Positions 49,641-60,473 of a stretch of 64,000 nucleotides of DNA are shown here, piece after piece. Source of the stretch: Stenotrophomonas sp. WZN-1 (lineage in GTDB: Bacteria; Pseudomonadota; Gammaproteobacteria; Xanthomonadales; Xanthomonadaceae); the NCBI RefSeq assembly GCF_002192255.1, contig NZ_CP021768.1, positions 1,382,001 through 1,446,000 on the forward strand, given 5' to 3'. The number at the start of each line of letters is the position of its first letter. Positions within the stretch are counted from its first letter, which is position 1. The notes below the pieces were generated by a model. It was not told the DNA's origin and did no database searches. It saw nothing but the letters and a program-made list of their open reading frames with translations. The translations under genes were made by a program, and so were the position numbers.

Positions 49641-50600
49641 TCAGGCCGCTTCGTACGTGCCGTAGCTGCGCAGGCGGGTGTAACGCTGTTCCAGCAGCTG
49701 TTCGGTGGACAGCTTTTCCAGCGCGTCCAGTTCATTCAGCAGCACCGCCTTCAGGCGCTTGGCCATCTGCGTCGGGTTGCGGTGGGCGCCGCCGGTCGGC
49801 TCGCGCACGACCTTGTCGACCAGGCCCAGGCTCTTCAGGCGCGGCGCGGTCAGGCCCAGCTGCTCGGCGGCATCCTTGGCCTTGCCGGCATCCTTCCACA
49901 GGATCGAGGCGCAGCCTTCCGGGGTGATGGTCGAGTACACCGCGTATTCCAGCATCACGGTGCGGTCGCCCACGCCCAGCGCCAGCGCGCCGCCGGAGCC
50001 GCCTTCACCGATCACGGTGCAGATGATCGGCACCTTCAGTTCGGCCATCTCGATCAGGTTGCGCGCGATCGCTTCGGACTGGCCGCGCGATTCGGCATCG
50101 ATGCCCGGCCAGGCGCCGGCGGTGTCGATCAGGGTCAGCACCGGCAGGCCGAAGCGTTCGGCCATCTTCATCAGGCGCAGCGCCTTGCGGTAGCCTTCCG
50201 GCTTGGGCATGCCGAAATTGCGCTTGATCTTTTCCTTGGTGTCACGGCCCTTCTGGTGGCCGATCACCATCACCGCGCGGCCATTGATGCGGGCCAGGCC
50301 GCCCATGATGGCCTTGTCGTCGGCGAAGGCACGGTCACCGGCCAGCTCCTGGAACTCATCGCAGATGATGCGGATGTAGTCGGCGGTGTACGGACGCGAC
50401 GGGTGGCGGGCCAGCTGCAGCACCTGCCACGAGGTCAGGTTGCGGAAGATCTGCGCGGTGCGCATGCGCAGCTTGTCCTGCAGCGCGTGCACTTCCGCCT
50501 CGACATTGACCGCCGGCCCGGCACTGGCGTTGCGCAGTTCCTGGATCTTGGCTTCCAGGTCGGCGATGGGTTGCTCGAAGTCGAGGTAGTTCGGATTCAT
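49641..50600 (-). CDS. accA: Acetyl-CoA carboxylase, carboxyltransferase subunit alpha
   Basis: The product is 319 residues, the expected length. AccA hallmarks are [17 protein letters not shown] near the N-terminus, [45 protein letters not shown] and [15 protein letters not shown]. It pairs with AccD to carboxylate acetyl-CoA, the first step of fatty acid synthesis. The start at 50600 opens on MNPNYLDFE; longer frames add a basic, unconserved extension. It lies at the end of the dnaE cluster. Confidence 0.95.
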   Translation of the reverse strand: MNPNYLDFEQPIADLEAKIQELRNASAGPAVNVEAEVHALQDKLRMRTAQIFRNLTSWQVLQLARHPSRPYTADYIRIICDEFQELAGDRAFADDKAIMGGLARINGRAVMVIGHQKGRDTKEKIKRNFGMPKPEGYRKALRLMKMAERFGLPVLTLIDTAGAWPGIDAESRGQSEAIARNLIEMAELKVPIICTVIGEGGSGGALALGVGDRTVMLEYAVYSTITPEGCASILWKDAGKAKDAAEQLGLTAPRLKSLGLVDKVVREPTGGAHRNPTQMAKRLKAVLLNELDALEKLSTEQLLEQRYTRLRSYGTYEAA

Positions 50601-50713
50601 CGGAAGCCGTCGTGTAAAGAAGGGGGGAATTCTAGCCGAATGCGTGCAAACCACCCGTACGCCTTCGTCTGGAAGGCGACGGTAGCGCAGCCGGGCGGGG
50701 GGCGCCAGTCAGC

Positions 50714-51583
50714 TCAGGGCACCACCAGGGCGCTGCGGCCCATCAGCTGGCTGCGCTGGGAAACGAAGTCGTTGTAGGCCTCGTTGGCCTCACGGCCCAG
50801 CCCGCTGCCCAGCGTGGCGGTGGCCGAGGTGAAGGCCATCTGCGCGGCGAAGTCCTGCTTGCGCAGAGCCTTCTGTTCATCGGCGGTGGTGGCCTTCAGC
50901 CAGCGCGCATAGACCTCGCGCAGCGGCGCGGCATGCGCCTCGAAGGCCGGCACCAGCGCCGGCAGGCTGGCCGGGGCCGGTTCCAGGCTGAACGCCGGGG
51001 CCACGTAGCCGGCCGGCTGCTCGCGCTTGAACGCGCCGGGCTCGCCCATGCCTTCTTCCACGTAGGCGATGAAATCCGGCGCGGTGAACACCTTGGCCAC
51101 GATCTGGCCGCCGCTGGCATCGACATGGGCGACCACCTTTTCCTTCGGGAAGGGCTCGCGCACGCCGTAGGTCCAGGTCTTGTCGATGAACAGTGCGTGG
51201 CTCTTCTCGAACGGGCCTTCGAAGTCGACGCCGCCCAGCTCGATGCCGGCCTTTCCGGTGCCGAAGTTCTTCAGCTTGCTCTCGTCGGTGACGTAGATCT
51301 CGCGGGCGATCACGTACTCGCTCAGGGTCGGGTTGATCAGGCCACCACGACCGTCGACGTAGACGATGAAGCGCACATCACCGAGCTTGTCGGTGTGCAG
51401 GCGATGCTCGCCCACGGCCAGCGAGATCGGGCGCGACCCCTGCGCGGCCACAGGCAGGTCCTGGCCATCGATGCTCAGTGCCAGCGGCGTGTCTGTCGGA
51501 TTGTCGATCTGGAACTCGACCTTCGAGGGCGAACAGGCGGCCAGGGCCAGCGCGGCAGCGAACGGGAACAGCAGGGTTTTCAT
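50714..51583 (-). CDS. Hypothetical lipoprotein between dnaE and accA
   Basis: The product is 289 residues. The signal peptide ends in a lipobox (LALAAC, Cys at about 17). A beta-rich domain follows (VEFQIDNPTDTPLALSIDG) and then a helical C-terminal half. The central part is Gly/Val/Asp-rich. No family is recognised. It interrupts the dnaE-accA order usual in enterobacteria and may be a genus-level insertion. ATG at 51583 gives the signal; an upstream Met (51604) would add seven residues. Confidence 0.7.
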   Translation of the reverse strand: MKTLLFPFAAALALAACSPSKVEFQIDNPTDTPLALSIDGQDLPVAAQGSRPISLAVGEHRLHTDKLGDVRFIVYVDGRGGLINPTLSEYVIAREIYVTDESKLKNFGTGKAGIELGGVDFEGPFEKSHALFIDKTWTYGVREPFPKEKVVAHVDASGGQIVAKVFTAPDFIAYVEEGMGEPGAFKREQPAGYVAPAFSLEPAPASLPALVPAFEAHAAPLREVYARWLKATTADEQKALRKQDFAAQMAFTSATATLGSGLGREANEAYNDFVSQRSQLMGRSALVVP

Positions 51584-51642
51584 CGGCAATCGTCCTTGAT
51601 ACATGGAACGGGAGGGGGTTCAGCAAAACCAGGGAGCCGGCC

Positions 51643-54600
51643 TCAGCTGGCCCACGGCGGGCTGTAGCGCACCTTCAGCGTGCGCACGGCAGGGTCCGCG
51701 CGCAGCGCCTCCATCAGCTTGGAATCGATGCGCACCGCGCTCTGCCCGGAGACATCGAGCATGCCGGCGACGCCGCCGTGCGGGCCCTTCAGCAGCAGGT
51801 CCAGGCGCAGCGGCGTGCGGCCGGGGCGATGGCGGTCGAGCAGCGCATCAATGCGTTCCCAGACCGGGCGCTGCTGGCGCAGGTCCAGGCGCAGCGACAG
51901 CCGCGTGGCGTAGTTGGCGCAGACTTCGTCGAAGTCCCAGCACTGGCGGATGCGCAGCGCGAAGCCGCCGTTGAACTCGTCCTCGCGCAGGCCACCCTTG
52001 ACCACCAGGATGCGGTCCTTGGTCATCAGGTGGCCGAACTCGGCCATCGCGTCGGAGAACGCGCTGCACTCGACGCGGCCGCGGCCGTCTTCGAGCTGAA
52101 TGAAGATCTGGCTCTCGCCCTTGCGGCGCACGCCGACCACCTGTCCGGCCAGCACGGTCTGTACTTCCGGGCGCCAGCGCTTCTCGCCGCCGCCACCGCC
52201 GCCACTGTTGGCGCTCCAGATCTTCTCCACCGAACCCAGGTCGTTGCCGACCAGGTCGCGCACGTCGTCGCGCCAGGGATCGAACGGGTGGCCGCTGAGG
52301 TAGAAGCCGAGCGTGTCGCGCTCGCCGTTCAGGCGCTGCAGCAACGGCCATTCCTCGGCTTCGGGCAGGTCCAGCTGGATCGTGGCCGCGCTCGGGTCAG
52401 GGCCGCCGAACAGCGAGTTCTGCCCGGACGCACGTTCGCGCGCCATCTGGTCGGTCGCCTTGATCACCTCCGGCAGCTGCAGCATCAGCGAGGCGCGGTT
52501 GTGGCCGAGCTCATCCAGTGCGCCGCAGTTGATCATTGCTTCCAGCGTGCGCCGGTTGAGCTTGGCCGAACCGACGCGGGTACAGAAGTCGAGCAGGTCC
52601 TTGTACTCGCCGCCCTTCAGGCGCTCTTCCACCACCGCTTCGCAGGCACCCTGGCCGACGCCCTTGATCGCGCCCAGTCCGTACTGGATGGTGTCAGGCG
52701 TCACCGCCTCGAACATGAAGGCCGACTGGTTCACCTTCGGTGGCAGCACAGTCAGGCCGAGGTTGCGCACCTCGTCGAGGAAGCCGACCACCTTGTCGGT
52801 GTTGTCCAGGTCCGAGGACAGCGTGGCTGCCATGAACTCGGCCGGGTAGTGGCGCTTCAGCCACGCGGTCTGGTAGCTGACCAGTGCGTAGGCAGCGGCG
52901 TGCGACTTGTTGAAGCCGTAGCCGGCGAACTTCTCCATCAGGTCGAAGATCGCATCGGCCTTGGCCTCGTCCACGCCGTCCCTGGCCGCGCCTTCGCGGA
53001 AGATCTCGCGGTGCTTGGCCATTTCGGCCGGCACCTTCTTGCCCATCGCGCGGCGCAGCAGGTCGGCGCCGCCCAGCGAGTAGCCGCCGACGATCTGCGC
53101 CATCTGCATCACCTGCTCCTGGTACACCATGATGCCGTAGGTGTCCTTCAGGATGGCTTCGGTGCGCGGATCGGGATAGATGATTTCTTCCTGGCCGTGC
53201 TTGCGCGCGTTGAAGGAGGGAATCAGGTCCATCGGGCCGGGGCGGTACAGCGACACCAGCGCGATCAGGTCTTCGAAACGGTCGGGGCGCGCGTCCTTCA
53301 GCAGGCGGCGCATGCCCGAGGATTCGAACTGGAACACCGCGCCGGTGTTGCCGTTGGCGAAGATGTCCTTGTAGGTGGGCGTGTCGTCCAGCGGGATCGC
53401 GGCGATGTCCACCGGCGGGATGCCGGCGCGCTCGTGGCGCTTGTTGATCGCCTTCACCGCCCAGTCGATGATGGTCAGCGTGCGCAGGCCGAGGAAGTCG
53501 AACTTCACCAGGCCCACTTCTTCCACGTCGTTCTTGTCGAACTGGGTGACCGGGTTCTTGCCGAGGCCGTTCTCGTCGTGTTCGGCGTACAGCGGGCAGA
53601 ACTCGCTCAGCGGCTCTGGCCCGATCACCACGCCACCGGCATGCTTGCCGGCGTTGCGGGTCAGGTCTTCCAGCTGCAGCGCCAGATCGATCAGGTCGCG
53701 GACATCGTCCTCGGTCTCGTAGCGCTGGATCAGTTCAGCCGAGGCCATTTCCGAGCTCGGGCCTTCCTTGCCCTTGCCCAGCGCATCCTTCAGGTGGATG
53801 CCGAGGATGTTCGGGATCAGCTTGGAGACACCGTCGACCAGGCCGTACGGGAAACCGAGTACGCGGCCGGAGTCGCGCACCACCGCCTTGGCGGCCATGG
53901 TGCCGTAGGTGATGATCTGGCTGACGCGCTCGCGCCCGTACTTGCGTGCGACGTAGTCGATCACCTCGTCGCGGCGGTCCATGCAGAAGTCGATGTCGAA
54001 GTCGGGCATCGACACGCGTTCCGGGTTGAGGAATCGCTCGAACAGCAGGTTGTACGGCAGCGGGTCCAGATCGGTGATCTTCAGCGCCCACGCCACCAGC
54101 GAACCGGCACCCGAACCACGGCCGGGGCCGATCGGAATGCCCTGGTTCTTGCCCCACTGGATGAAGTCGGCCACGATCAGGAAGTAGCCCGGGAAGCCCA
54201 TCTTGATGATGGTGTTGAGCTCGAATTCCAGGCGCTCGAAGTACTCTTCGCGGGTCTTGCCCGGCGCCAGCGGATTCTTCTCCAGGCGCTCTTCCAGGCC
54301 GTCGCGCGACATCTTCTGGATCCAGGTGTCCAGGGTTTCGTCGTCGGGCACCGGGTAGTTGGGCAGGAAGTAGGTGCCAAGCCGCATTTCGATGTTGCAG
54401 CGCTCGGCCAGCGCCAGCGTGTTGTCGATTGCATCGGGGATGTCGGCGAACAGCGCGCACATCTCCTCGGCCGACTTCAGGTACTGCTGGTCGCTGTATT
54501 CGCGCGGGCGCTTGGGGTCGTCCAGCACGCGGCCGGTGGAAATGCACACGCGCGCTTCGTGCGCGCTGAAGTCCGATGGCGACAGGAAGCGCACGTCGTT

Positions 54601-55233
54601 GCTGGCCACCACCGGCAGGCCACGCTGGCCGGCGGCCATCAGCGCGAACTGGTTGAAGGTTTCTTCGCCCTCGCGGCCGGTGCGGGTCAGCTCCAGGTGC
54701 AGGCCATCGCCGAACACGCGCTGCCAGTCGGCCAGCTGCTGCTCGGCCAGTTCATGCTTGCCGTCCAGCGCCAGCCGCCCGGCCAGGCTCTGCCGGCCGG
54801 CCAGCGCGAACAGGTTGGCGTTGCCAGCCTTCAGCCAGTCCGGGTGCACCGCCACGCCACCCTCCGGGCGATGGCCTTCCATCCAGGCGCGGGTCAGCAG
54901 CCGCGACAGGCTCAGGTAGCCCTCGCGATCACGGCACAGCAGGGTCATCCGCCACGGGTCCTGGCCTTCCTCGGCGATCAGCACGTCAGCGCCGGCGATC
55001 GGCTTGATGCCCACGCCTTCGGCCGCCTTGTAGAACTTGACCAGGGCGAACAGGTTGTTGAGGTCGGTTACCGCCAGCGCGGGCAGGCCGAGTTCGACCG
55101 AGCGCGACAGCAGGTTGGCCTGCTTGGCTTTCTTCGGGTCCGCCTGGTCGGGCTTGGCCGGCACGCGGATGGTCGAGTCCGCCAGCGAGAACTCGGTGTG
55201 GACGTGGAGATGTACGAAGCGGGAGTTGGACAT
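51643..55233 (-). CDS. dnaE: DNA polymerase III subunit alpha
   Basis: The product is 1196 residues, normal for DnaE. The N-terminal PHP domain begins FVHLHVHTEFSL. The polymerase core has the catalytic PDFDIDFCMDRR pair, PIGPGRGSGAGSLVAW and the fingers region KSHAAAYALVSYQTAWLK. The OB-fold and C-terminal tau-binding part follow. It is the replicative polymerase. The start is ATG at 55233, which opens the PHP domain; no clear ribosome site is seen. A 259-bp repeat-bearing spacer separates it from rnhB. Confidence 0.97.
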   Translation of the reverse strand: MSNSRFVHLHVHTEFSLADSTIRVPAKPDQADPKKAKQANLLSRSVELGLPALAVTDLNNLFALVKFYKAAEGVGIKPIAGADVLIAEEGQDPWRMTLLCRDREGYLSLSRLLTRAWMEGHRPEGGVAVHPDWLKAGNANLFALAGRQSLAGRLALDGKHELAEQQLADWQRVFGDGLHLELTRTGREGEETFNQFALMAAGQRGLPVVASNDVRFLSPSDFSAHEARVCISTGRVLDDPKRPREYSDQQYLKSAEEMCALFADIPDAIDNTLALAERCNIEMRLGTYFLPNYPVPDDETLDTWIQKMSRDGLEERLEKNPLAPGKTREEYFERLEFELNTIIKMGFPGYFLIVADFIQWGKNQGIPIGPGRGSGAGSLVAWALKITDLDPLPYNLLFERFLNPERVSMPDFDIDFCMDRRDEVIDYVARKYGRERVSQIITYGTMAAKAVVRDSGRVLGFPYGLVDGVSKLIPNILGIHLKDALGKGKEGPSSEMASAELIQRYETEDDVRDLIDLALQLEDLTRNAGKHAGGVVIGPEPLSEFCPLYAEHDENGLGKNPVTQFDKNDVEEVGLVKFDFLGLRTLTIIDWAVKAINKRHERAGIPPVDIAAIPLDDTPTYKDIFANGNTGAVFQFESSGMRRLLKDARPDRFEDLIALVSLYRPGPMDLIPSFNARKHGQEEIIYPDPRTEAILKDTYGIMVYQEQVMQMAQIVGGYSLGGADLLRRAMGKKVPAEMAKHREIFREGAARDGVDEAKADAIFDLMEKFAGYGFNKSHAAAYALVSYQTAWLKRHYPAEFMAATLSSDLDNTDKVVGFLDEVRNLGLTVLPPKVNQSAFMFEAVTPDTIQYGLGAIKGVGQGACEAVVEERLKGGEYKDLLDFCTRVGSAKLNRRTLEAMINCGALDELGHNRASLMLQLPEVIKATDQMARERASGQNSLFGGPDPSAATIQLDLPEAEEWPLLQRLNGERDTLGFYLSGHPFDPWRDDVRDLVGNDLGSVEKIWSANSGGGGGGEKRWRPEVQTVLAGQVVGVRRKGESQIFIQLEDGRGRVECSAFSDAMAEFGHLMTKDRILVVKGGLREDEFNGGFALRIRQCWDFDEVCANYATRLSLRLDLRQQRPVWERIDALLDRHRPGRTPLRLDLLLKGPHGGVAGMLDVSGQSAVRIDSKLMEALRADPAVRTLKVRYSPPWAS

Positions 55234-55375
55234 GCCGGACCAGGTTGGAGCGCGCGGGCCCCGGGTGCTGACGGAAGATCGTCGCCGGGGTCGGGATGCG
55301 CTGGAGTGCCCGGTCAGGGTAGCGAGGGCAGGGGGAGGCGACAAGGCTTGACGGTACGGCGATTGCGCGCATGCC

Positions 55376-55484
55376 GCCGGGCATGGCCCGGCGCTACCGG
55401 ATGCGTTCATATTGCCGTGTACGCCGACTTCCCGGTCGCCGGATGCGTCCACGTTGCCGTGGTAGCGCCGGGCCGTGCCCGGCG
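55376..55484. repeat. SMAG pair and 21-bp direct repeats between dnaE and rnhB
   Basis: SMAG-like palindromes lie at 55376-55397 (GCCGGGCATGGCCCGGCG then CTAC) and 55462-55484 (GTAG then CGCCGGGCCGTGCCCGGCG). Between them GGATGCGTTCATATTGCCGTG (55399-55419) and GGATGCGTCCACGTTGCCGTG (55441-55461) are direct repeats with a 42-bp period. Confidence 0.8.
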
Positions 55485-55492
55485 GCCATTGT

Positions 55493-56164
55493 TCAGGCGA
55501 TCGCGATGGCGGCGGCCGCCGCCGGCGGGGATTCCAGGCATTCACGCACCGGGGCGAAGCTGCGCCGGTGCTCCACACAGGGGCCGTGCTCGCGCAGGGC
55601 GGCCAGGTGGGCGGGGGTGCCGTAGCCCTTGTGCTGCTCGAAGCCGTACTGCGGATGGCGGGTATGCACGTCCAGCATGTAACGGTCGCGCGAGACCTTG
55701 GCCAGGATCGAGGCGGCCATGATCGCGCGGTCGATGCCATCGCCGCCGACCAGCGCCTGCGCCGGCAGCACCAGGCCCTTGGGCACCACGTTGCCATCGA
55801 TGCGGGCGAAGCCGGCCACATGAGCGACCGCTGCAACGACGTCACGCATGCCCTGCAGGGTGGCCTGGTAGATGTTCAGGCGGTCGATGGTGTCCACGTC
55901 CACCAGCACCACATGCCAGGCCAGGGCGCGCTCGACGATGCGGTCATGCAGCTGCTCGCGGCGGGCTGCGGTGAGCTGCTTGGAATCGTCCAGGCCGTTG
56001 ATGCGTGGCCGTGACGGATCGAATACCACCGCCGCCACCGCCACCGGCCCCGCCAGTGGGCCACGCCCGGCCTCGTCGACACCGGCAACCAAGCGTTCCG
56101 GCTCGACCACGGCCGTACCATCGAACAGGGCCAGGCTGGCTGCCGCGGCATGGCGGCGGCTCAT
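55493..56164 (-). CDS. rnhB: Ribonuclease HII
   Basis: The product is 223 residues. RNase HII hallmarks are [16 protein letters not shown] (with the catalytic DE), [34 protein letters not shown] and [14 protein letters not shown]. It cuts RNA at ribonucleotide-DNA junctions. Its ATG overlaps the lpxB stop by 4 bp (ATGA). The start at 56164 is preferred over longer Arg/Pro-rich extensions. Confidence 0.94.
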   Translation of the reverse strand: MSRRHAAAASLALFDGTAVVEPERLVAGVDEAGRGPLAGPVAVAAVVFDPSRPRINGLDDSKQLTAARREQLHDRIVERALAWHVVLVDVDTIDRLNIYQATLQGMRDVVAAVAHVAGFARIDGNVVPKGLVLPAQALVGGDGIDRAIMAASILAKVSRDRYMLDVHTRHPQYGFEQHKGYGTPAHLAALREHGPCVEHRRSFAPVRECLESPPAAAAAIAIA

Positions 56165-57420
56165 GCCTGTGCCTGGTCGCGCATCAGCAGCTCGCCGACG
56201 GCATCGGCGGCGCGCGCCGAGGCGTTGCGGCGCAGGCGCTCGTGCAGGCGCACGTACGTGTCCTGCAGGTCGATCACCCGCTGCGGGTGGTCGAACCACT
56301 GCTGGATGGCCGCGGCCAGCCTGTCCGGCGTGCAGTCGTGCTGCATCAGCTCTGGTGCCAGGTCCTGGCCGGCCAGGATGTTGGGCAGGGCGAAGCGGTC
56401 GACCTTGATCAGGCCAAGCGCCTTGACCAGGCGATAGGTCAGTTCATTGACGCGGTAACCGACCACCATCGGCCGCTTCACCAGCATGGCTTCCAGGGTC
56501 GCGGTGCCGGAGGCCAGCACCACCACGTCGGCGGCGATCATCGCGTTGCGCGCCTGGCCATCCAGCACATGCGAGTAGGCCACCGGCAACGCCGAGCGCG
56601 ACAGCTGTTCTTCGATCAGCTGCCGGCAGGCCGGGTTGGCGGCAGGCACCACCACATGCAGGCCCGGAATGCGTTCGGACACCTGCCAGGCGGCTTCGAA
56701 GAAGGGTTCGCCCAGGCGCGAGATCTCGCCGAGCCGGCTGCCCGGCAACACTGCCAGCACCTTGGCCGAGGTCGGAAGGCCGAGCGCGGCGCGTGCTTCC
56801 TCGCGGTTGCCCTGCAGCGGAATGTCATCGGCCATCGGGTGGCCGACGAAGCGCGCGTCGATGCCGTGCCTGGCATAGATCGGCGGTTCCATCGGGAACA
56901 GGCACAGCACCAGGTCCGCGCTGCTGCCGATCTTTTCGGCGCGCTTCTCGCGCCAGGCCCAGACCGAGGGACTGACGTAATGCACGGTGCGCACGCCGCG
57001 CTGTTTCAGCCAGCGCTCGATCCCCAGGTTGAAGTCGGGTGCATCGATGCCGATGAACACGTCCGGCTGCCATTCCAGGGCGCGCTGGCGGAACGCCGAG
57101 CGCAGCTTGAGCAGTCGCGGCAGGTGGCGCAGCACTTCGGTGAGGCCCATCACCGCCAGCTCGCTGGCATCGTGCCAGGTCTGGCAGCCAGCGCTGCGCA
57201 TGGCATCGCCGCCAATGCCGGCGAACTCGGCATTCGGGAAGCGCGCCTTCAGTTCACGCACCAGGCCCGCACCGAGCAGGTCGCCGGACGCTTCACCGGC
57301 AACCAGCGCGATCCGCAACGGGCGCTCGCTGAGCACTCGCTGTGCAGGCACGCTGCCGGCCATCGAGGCCAGCGGAATCACCGCGGCGCCGGCCGGCGCC
57401 TGGCCGGTCGTGCTGCTCAT
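56161..57420 (-). CDS. lpxB: Lipid-A-disaccharide synthase
   Basis: The product is 419 residues, slightly longer than the E. coli protein because of an N-terminal Ala/Gly-rich extension. The fold is GT-B; motifs include [16 protein letters not shown] near residue 35, [14 protein letters not shown] and [14 protein letters not shown] [14 protein letters not shown]. It joins two acylated glucosamines into the lipid A disaccharide. Both ends overlap neighbouring genes by 4 bp (ATGA). Confidence 0.95.
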   Translation of the reverse strand: MSSTTGQAPAGAAVIPLASMAGSVPAQRVLSERPLRIALVAGEASGDLLGAGLVRELKARFPNAEFAGIGGDAMRSAGCQTWHDASELAVMGLTEVLRHLPRLLKLRSAFRQRALEWQPDVFIGIDAPDFNLGIERWLKQRGVRTVHYVSPSVWAWREKRAEKIGSSADLVLCLFPMEPPIYARHGIDARFVGHPMADDIPLQGNREEARAALGLPTSAKVLAVLPGSRLGEISRLGEPFFEAAWQVSERIPGLHVVVPAANPACRQLIEEQLSRSALPVAYSHVLDGQARNAMIAADVVVLASGTATLEAMLVKRPMVVGYRVNELTYRLVKALGLIKVDRFALPNILAGQDLAPELMQHDCTPDRLAAAIQQWFDHPQRVIDLQDTYVRLHERLRRNASARAADAVGELLMRDQAQA

Positions 57421-58208
57421 CGCAGCAAGGGCCTCTCGGCGTGCTCGATGAAGTCCAGCATGGCCTTCACGTCATTGCTGTCACGCGCCTGTTCGGTCAG
57501 CTGCTGCTTGGCTTCGGCCAGCGGCAGGCCTGCCACGTACAGCGTGCGGTAGGCACGCTTGATGGCCGAGATGCGCTCGGCGTCGAAGCCGCGGCGCTTC
57601 AGGCCTTCGCTGTTGATGCCGCGGGGGCGTCCCAGCGAATCGGTACCGACCATGGTGAACGGCGGTACGTCGCCGTTGGTCAGCGCGCCCATGCCGAGGA
57701 AGGCATGCGCGCCGATGCGGCAGAACTGGTGGGCACCGGCGAAGCCGCTGATGATCACGTAGTCGCCCACGGTGACGTGGCCGGCCAGGGTGGTGTTGTT
57801 GGAGAACACGCAGAAGTTGCCGACATGGCAGTCGTGCGCCACGTGCGTGTAGGCCAGCATCCAGTTGTCGTTGCCGATGCTGGTGATGCCGCCGCCACCG
57901 CCGGTGCCACGGTTGAGCGTGACGAATTCGCGGAACACGTTGCGGTCGCCGATCACCAGCTCGGTGCGCTCACCGGCGAACTTCTTGTCCTGCGGCTCGC
58001 CACCGATCGCGGCATGGCCGACAAAGCGGTTGTCGCGGCCGATCCGGGTCGGGCCGTGGATGCTGCAATGGGGGCCCACCACCGTACCGGCGCCGATTTC
58101 AACGTCGGGGCCGATCAGGGTGAACGCGCCCACCTGCACATCGTCGGCCAGGCGCGCGGCCGGATCGATGACGGCGGTGGGGTGGATCCGCGGTGCGTTG
58201 TCAGTCAT
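57417..58208 (-). CDS. lpxA: UDP-N-acetylglucosamine acyltransferase
   Basis: The product is 263 residues. It is a left-handed beta helix built of hexapeptide repeats ([20 protein letters not shown]) with the catalytic His in the [10 protein letters not shown] turn. C-terminal text [17 protein letters not shown] is typical. It carries out the first acylation in lipid A synthesis. A 16-bp gap separates it from fabZ; its stop overlaps lpxB. Confidence 0.96.
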   Translation of the reverse strand: MTDNAPRIHPTAVIDPAARLADDVQVGAFTLIGPDVEIGAGTVVGPHCSIHGPTRIGRDNRFVGHAAIGGEPQDKKFAGERTELVIGDRNVFREFVTLNRGTGGGGGITSIGNDNWMLAYTHVAHDCHVGNFCVFSNNTTLAGHVTVGDYVIISGFAGAHQFCRIGAHAFLGMGALTNGDVPPFTMVGTDSLGRPRGINSEGLKRRGFDAERISAIKRAYRTLYVAGLPLAEAKQQLTEQARDSNDVKAMLDFIEHAERPLLR

Positions 58209-58224
58209 TGCTGCCTCCAGTGGA

Positions 58225-58683
58225 TCAGCCCTTGGCGCCGGCGCACATGACCTCGGCCGACGCGACGACTTCGCCGTTGACCTTGGCTTCGCCGTAGTAC
58301 CAGCCCATGTTGCGGATCAGGCGCTTCATCTGCACATCCAGCATCAGCACGTCGCCAGGCACGACCTGCTTGTTGAAGCGGGCGTTTTCCACCTTGACCA
58401 TGTAGAACAGCTTGGACTGCGCATCGCGGCCGAGCGTGAGCTGGGTCATGACGCCGCCGGCCTGCGCCAGCGCTTCGATGATCAGCACGCCGGGCATGAT
58501 CGGGCGGCCCGGGAAGTGGCCCTGGAAGAACGGCTCGTTGATGCTGACGTTCTTCTGCGCCAGGATCCGCTTGGCCTCGACGTCGAGTTCAAGCACCCGG
58601 TCCACCAGCAGGAACGGGTAGCGGTGCGGAAGCAGTTCCTGGATCTGGCAGACGTCGATAGGAAGCTGCAGCGAATCGTTCAT
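58225..58683 (-). CDS. fabZ: 3-hydroxyacyl-ACP dehydratase FabZ
   Basis: The product is 152 residues. The hot-dog fold carries [17 protein letters not shown] and the active-site [22 protein letters not shown], containing the catalytic His and Glu. It supplies unsaturated acyl chains and competes with lipid A synthesis for the same substrate. The ATG at 58683 overlaps the lpxD stop by 4 bp. Confidence 0.96.
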   Translation of the reverse strand: MNDSLQLPIDVCQIQELLPHRYPFLLVDRVLELDVEAKRILAQKNVSINEPFFQGHFPGRPIMPGVLIIEALAQAGGVMTQLTLGRDAQSKLFYMVKVENARFNKQVVPGDVLMLDVQMKRLIRNMGWYYGEAKVNGEVVASAEVMCAGAKG

Positions 58684-59702
58684 TCTTTCTCCTTGCCAGC
58701 AGCCAGGACGCGGCGAGCCAATGCGTCCAGCTGCTTGAAGCGCGCGGCGTTCTTGCGCCACGTGCGGTTGTCGGTCAACGGGGTGCCGGACGAGTACTCG
58801 CCCGGCTCATGGATGGAATTGCGGACCACCGACTTGCCGGTGATCACGACCTTGTCGCAGATCTCGAGGTGGCCGACCACGCCGACGTGGCCGCCGAGCA
58901 GGCAGTAGCGGCCGATCTTGGCGCTGCCCGCGATGCCGGTGCAGCCGGCGATGGCCGAGTGCGCGCCGATCTGCACGTTGTGCGCGATCTGCACCAGGTT
59001 GTCCAGGCGCACGTCGTCGTCCAGCACGGTGTCTTCCAGCGCACCGCGGTCGACGCAGGTGTTGGCGCCGATCTCGCAGTCATCGCCGATGCGCACGCCG
59101 CCGAGCTGCGGCACCTTGATCCACTTGCCGGCGTCCATCGCCAGGCCGAAGCCATCGGCGCCGAGCACGGCACCCGGGTGCACGCGCACGCGCTTGCCGA
59201 GCTTGACCCGGGTAACCAGGGTGACCCGGGCGATCAGTTCGCAGCCATTGTCCAGGCTGCAGTCTTCACCGATCACGCTGCCGGTGCCGATGATGCAGTT
59301 CTCGCCGACCACGCTGCGCGCGCCGATGGAGACGAACGGGCCGATATGGGCGCTGGCCGCGACCTGGGCGCTGGGATCGATGACGGCGCTGGGGTGGATG
59401 CCCGGCGGCCGCGTCGGCGCGATGTCGAACAGCGCGGCGATCTTGGCGAAGGTGGTGTACGGATCCTTGGCCACGAGCGCGGCGCCGGGGGCGGCCTCGG
59501 CGTCGTCGGCGCGCAGGACCACCAGCGAGGCCTGGCTGTCGGCCAGCTGGGCGCGGTAGCGCGGGTTGGCGAGGAAGGTCAGCTGGCCAGGACCGGCATG
59601 AGCGAGGGTGGCCACGCCATGGATGGCGGTGGCGGGGTCGCCATGGACCTGCAGGCCGAACTGCTCGGCGAGTTGCTGGGCGGTGTAGGTGGGAGTATTC
59701 AC
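58680..59702 (-). CDS. lpxD: UDP-3-O-acylglucosamine N-acyltransferase
   Basis: The product is 340 residues. An N-terminal uridine-binding domain (1-100, YTAQQLAEQFGLQVHGD) precedes hexapeptide repeats (HIGPFVSIGARSVVGENCIIG) and the HNVQIGAHSAIAGCTGIAGS catalytic His. It adds the N-linked acyl chain. It is the first gene of the lpxD-fabZ-lpxA-lpxB-rnhB transcript; upstream on the same strand lies the insert region rather than skp. Confidence 0.95.
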   Translation of the reverse strand: MNTPTYTAQQLAEQFGLQVHGDPATAIHGVATLAHAGPGQLTFLANPRYRAQLADSQASLVVLRADDAEAAPGAALVAKDPYTTFAKIAALFDIAPTRPPGIHPSAVIDPSAQVAASAHIGPFVSIGARSVVGENCIIGTGSVIGEDCSLDNGCELIARVTLVTRVKLGKRVRVHPGAVLGADGFGLAMDAGKWIKVPQLGGVRIGDDCEIGANTCVDRGALEDTVLDDDVRLDNLVQIAHNVQIGAHSAIAGCTGIAGSAKIGRYCLLGGHVGVVGHLEICDKVVITGKSVVRNSIHEPGEYSSGTPLTDNRTWRKNAARFKQLDALARRVLAAGKEKE

Positions 59703-60473
59703 GGCGGGAGTTTAACGTGTGACGCCATTGCGGTCATGCGGGGGGGGGGCGAGATGGTCTTTGTGCCGCCCGGGACCTGGGGGCTACCGGGCTAAACAGC
59801 CACGGCTTCCTGATAACCTGCCGGGAAGCGCCGGTCGCGAAGACAGGCGCTCTGACAACCATGTCCCATGGTTCTGCGCCTGTACTGCCCACGCTTCCGC
59901 CCATCGGCCCGCTACGGGTTGCTGGAGTGATCTCCCACGCCGAAGCGGGCCCCAACAGCCACTTCATTGACGACCGTATGGTGCCTTCGGCGACTCAACG
60001 AAGGTCCGGCAGTTCAAGATGGCTAGCCCAGTGTGCATCGTTGCCGGGCGACGCAAGCCGAAGTTTCGGGTTGGCGATGTACGCAAGCAACGTGCAGTTG
60101 CGTGCAGGACGCAACGCGCGCGGTGTTACAAGCTGAGCGCGGTCTCTCTGCCCCGGCTTTCCTCTTCAGGCGAAGCTGGATGCACTAATGGCTGGATCAT
60201 TGAGTCCGCTACGCTTTGCCCTGTTGAAAATGCACTGAGAACAGGAAAGGTCAATGGGGTAATCCAATTCCGGAATATCCATTGGCCTTCGAGATCCTGT
60301 GCAATTCACTTGAGGGGGCGCCATTGACGACAATTGCCCGGCTGGGTTGATTCTTGAGTTAAATGCGTCATTGGTATTTCTGATAGTACAAACACCGTCA
60401 TGTTTTTCTGTGTATTTACTTAAATAGCATGGATTGGGCGGGCGATGGGCTCGCAGAATGCATGAGGTGAAAG
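59703..60473. other. Spacer without a supported gene, GC content falling toward the insert
   Basis: These 771 bp upstream of lpxD hold no frame I would call a gene. A G9 run lies at about 59742-59750. From about 60200 the sequence becomes AT-rich; the line at 60361-60420 has 20 G+C in 60. Short frames on both strands (for example 60019-60327 plus and 60166-60573 minus) show no family or codon pattern. The lpxD promoter must lie near 59703-59800. Confidence 0.6.

Noticed and set aside
51478..55722. A 1414-codon open frame on the plus strand antisense to dnaE
   Set aside because: It mirrors the third-position GC bias of dnaE. Its product is repetitive (Val, Gly, His, Gln, Arg) without any domain, and dnaE itself has full motifs.
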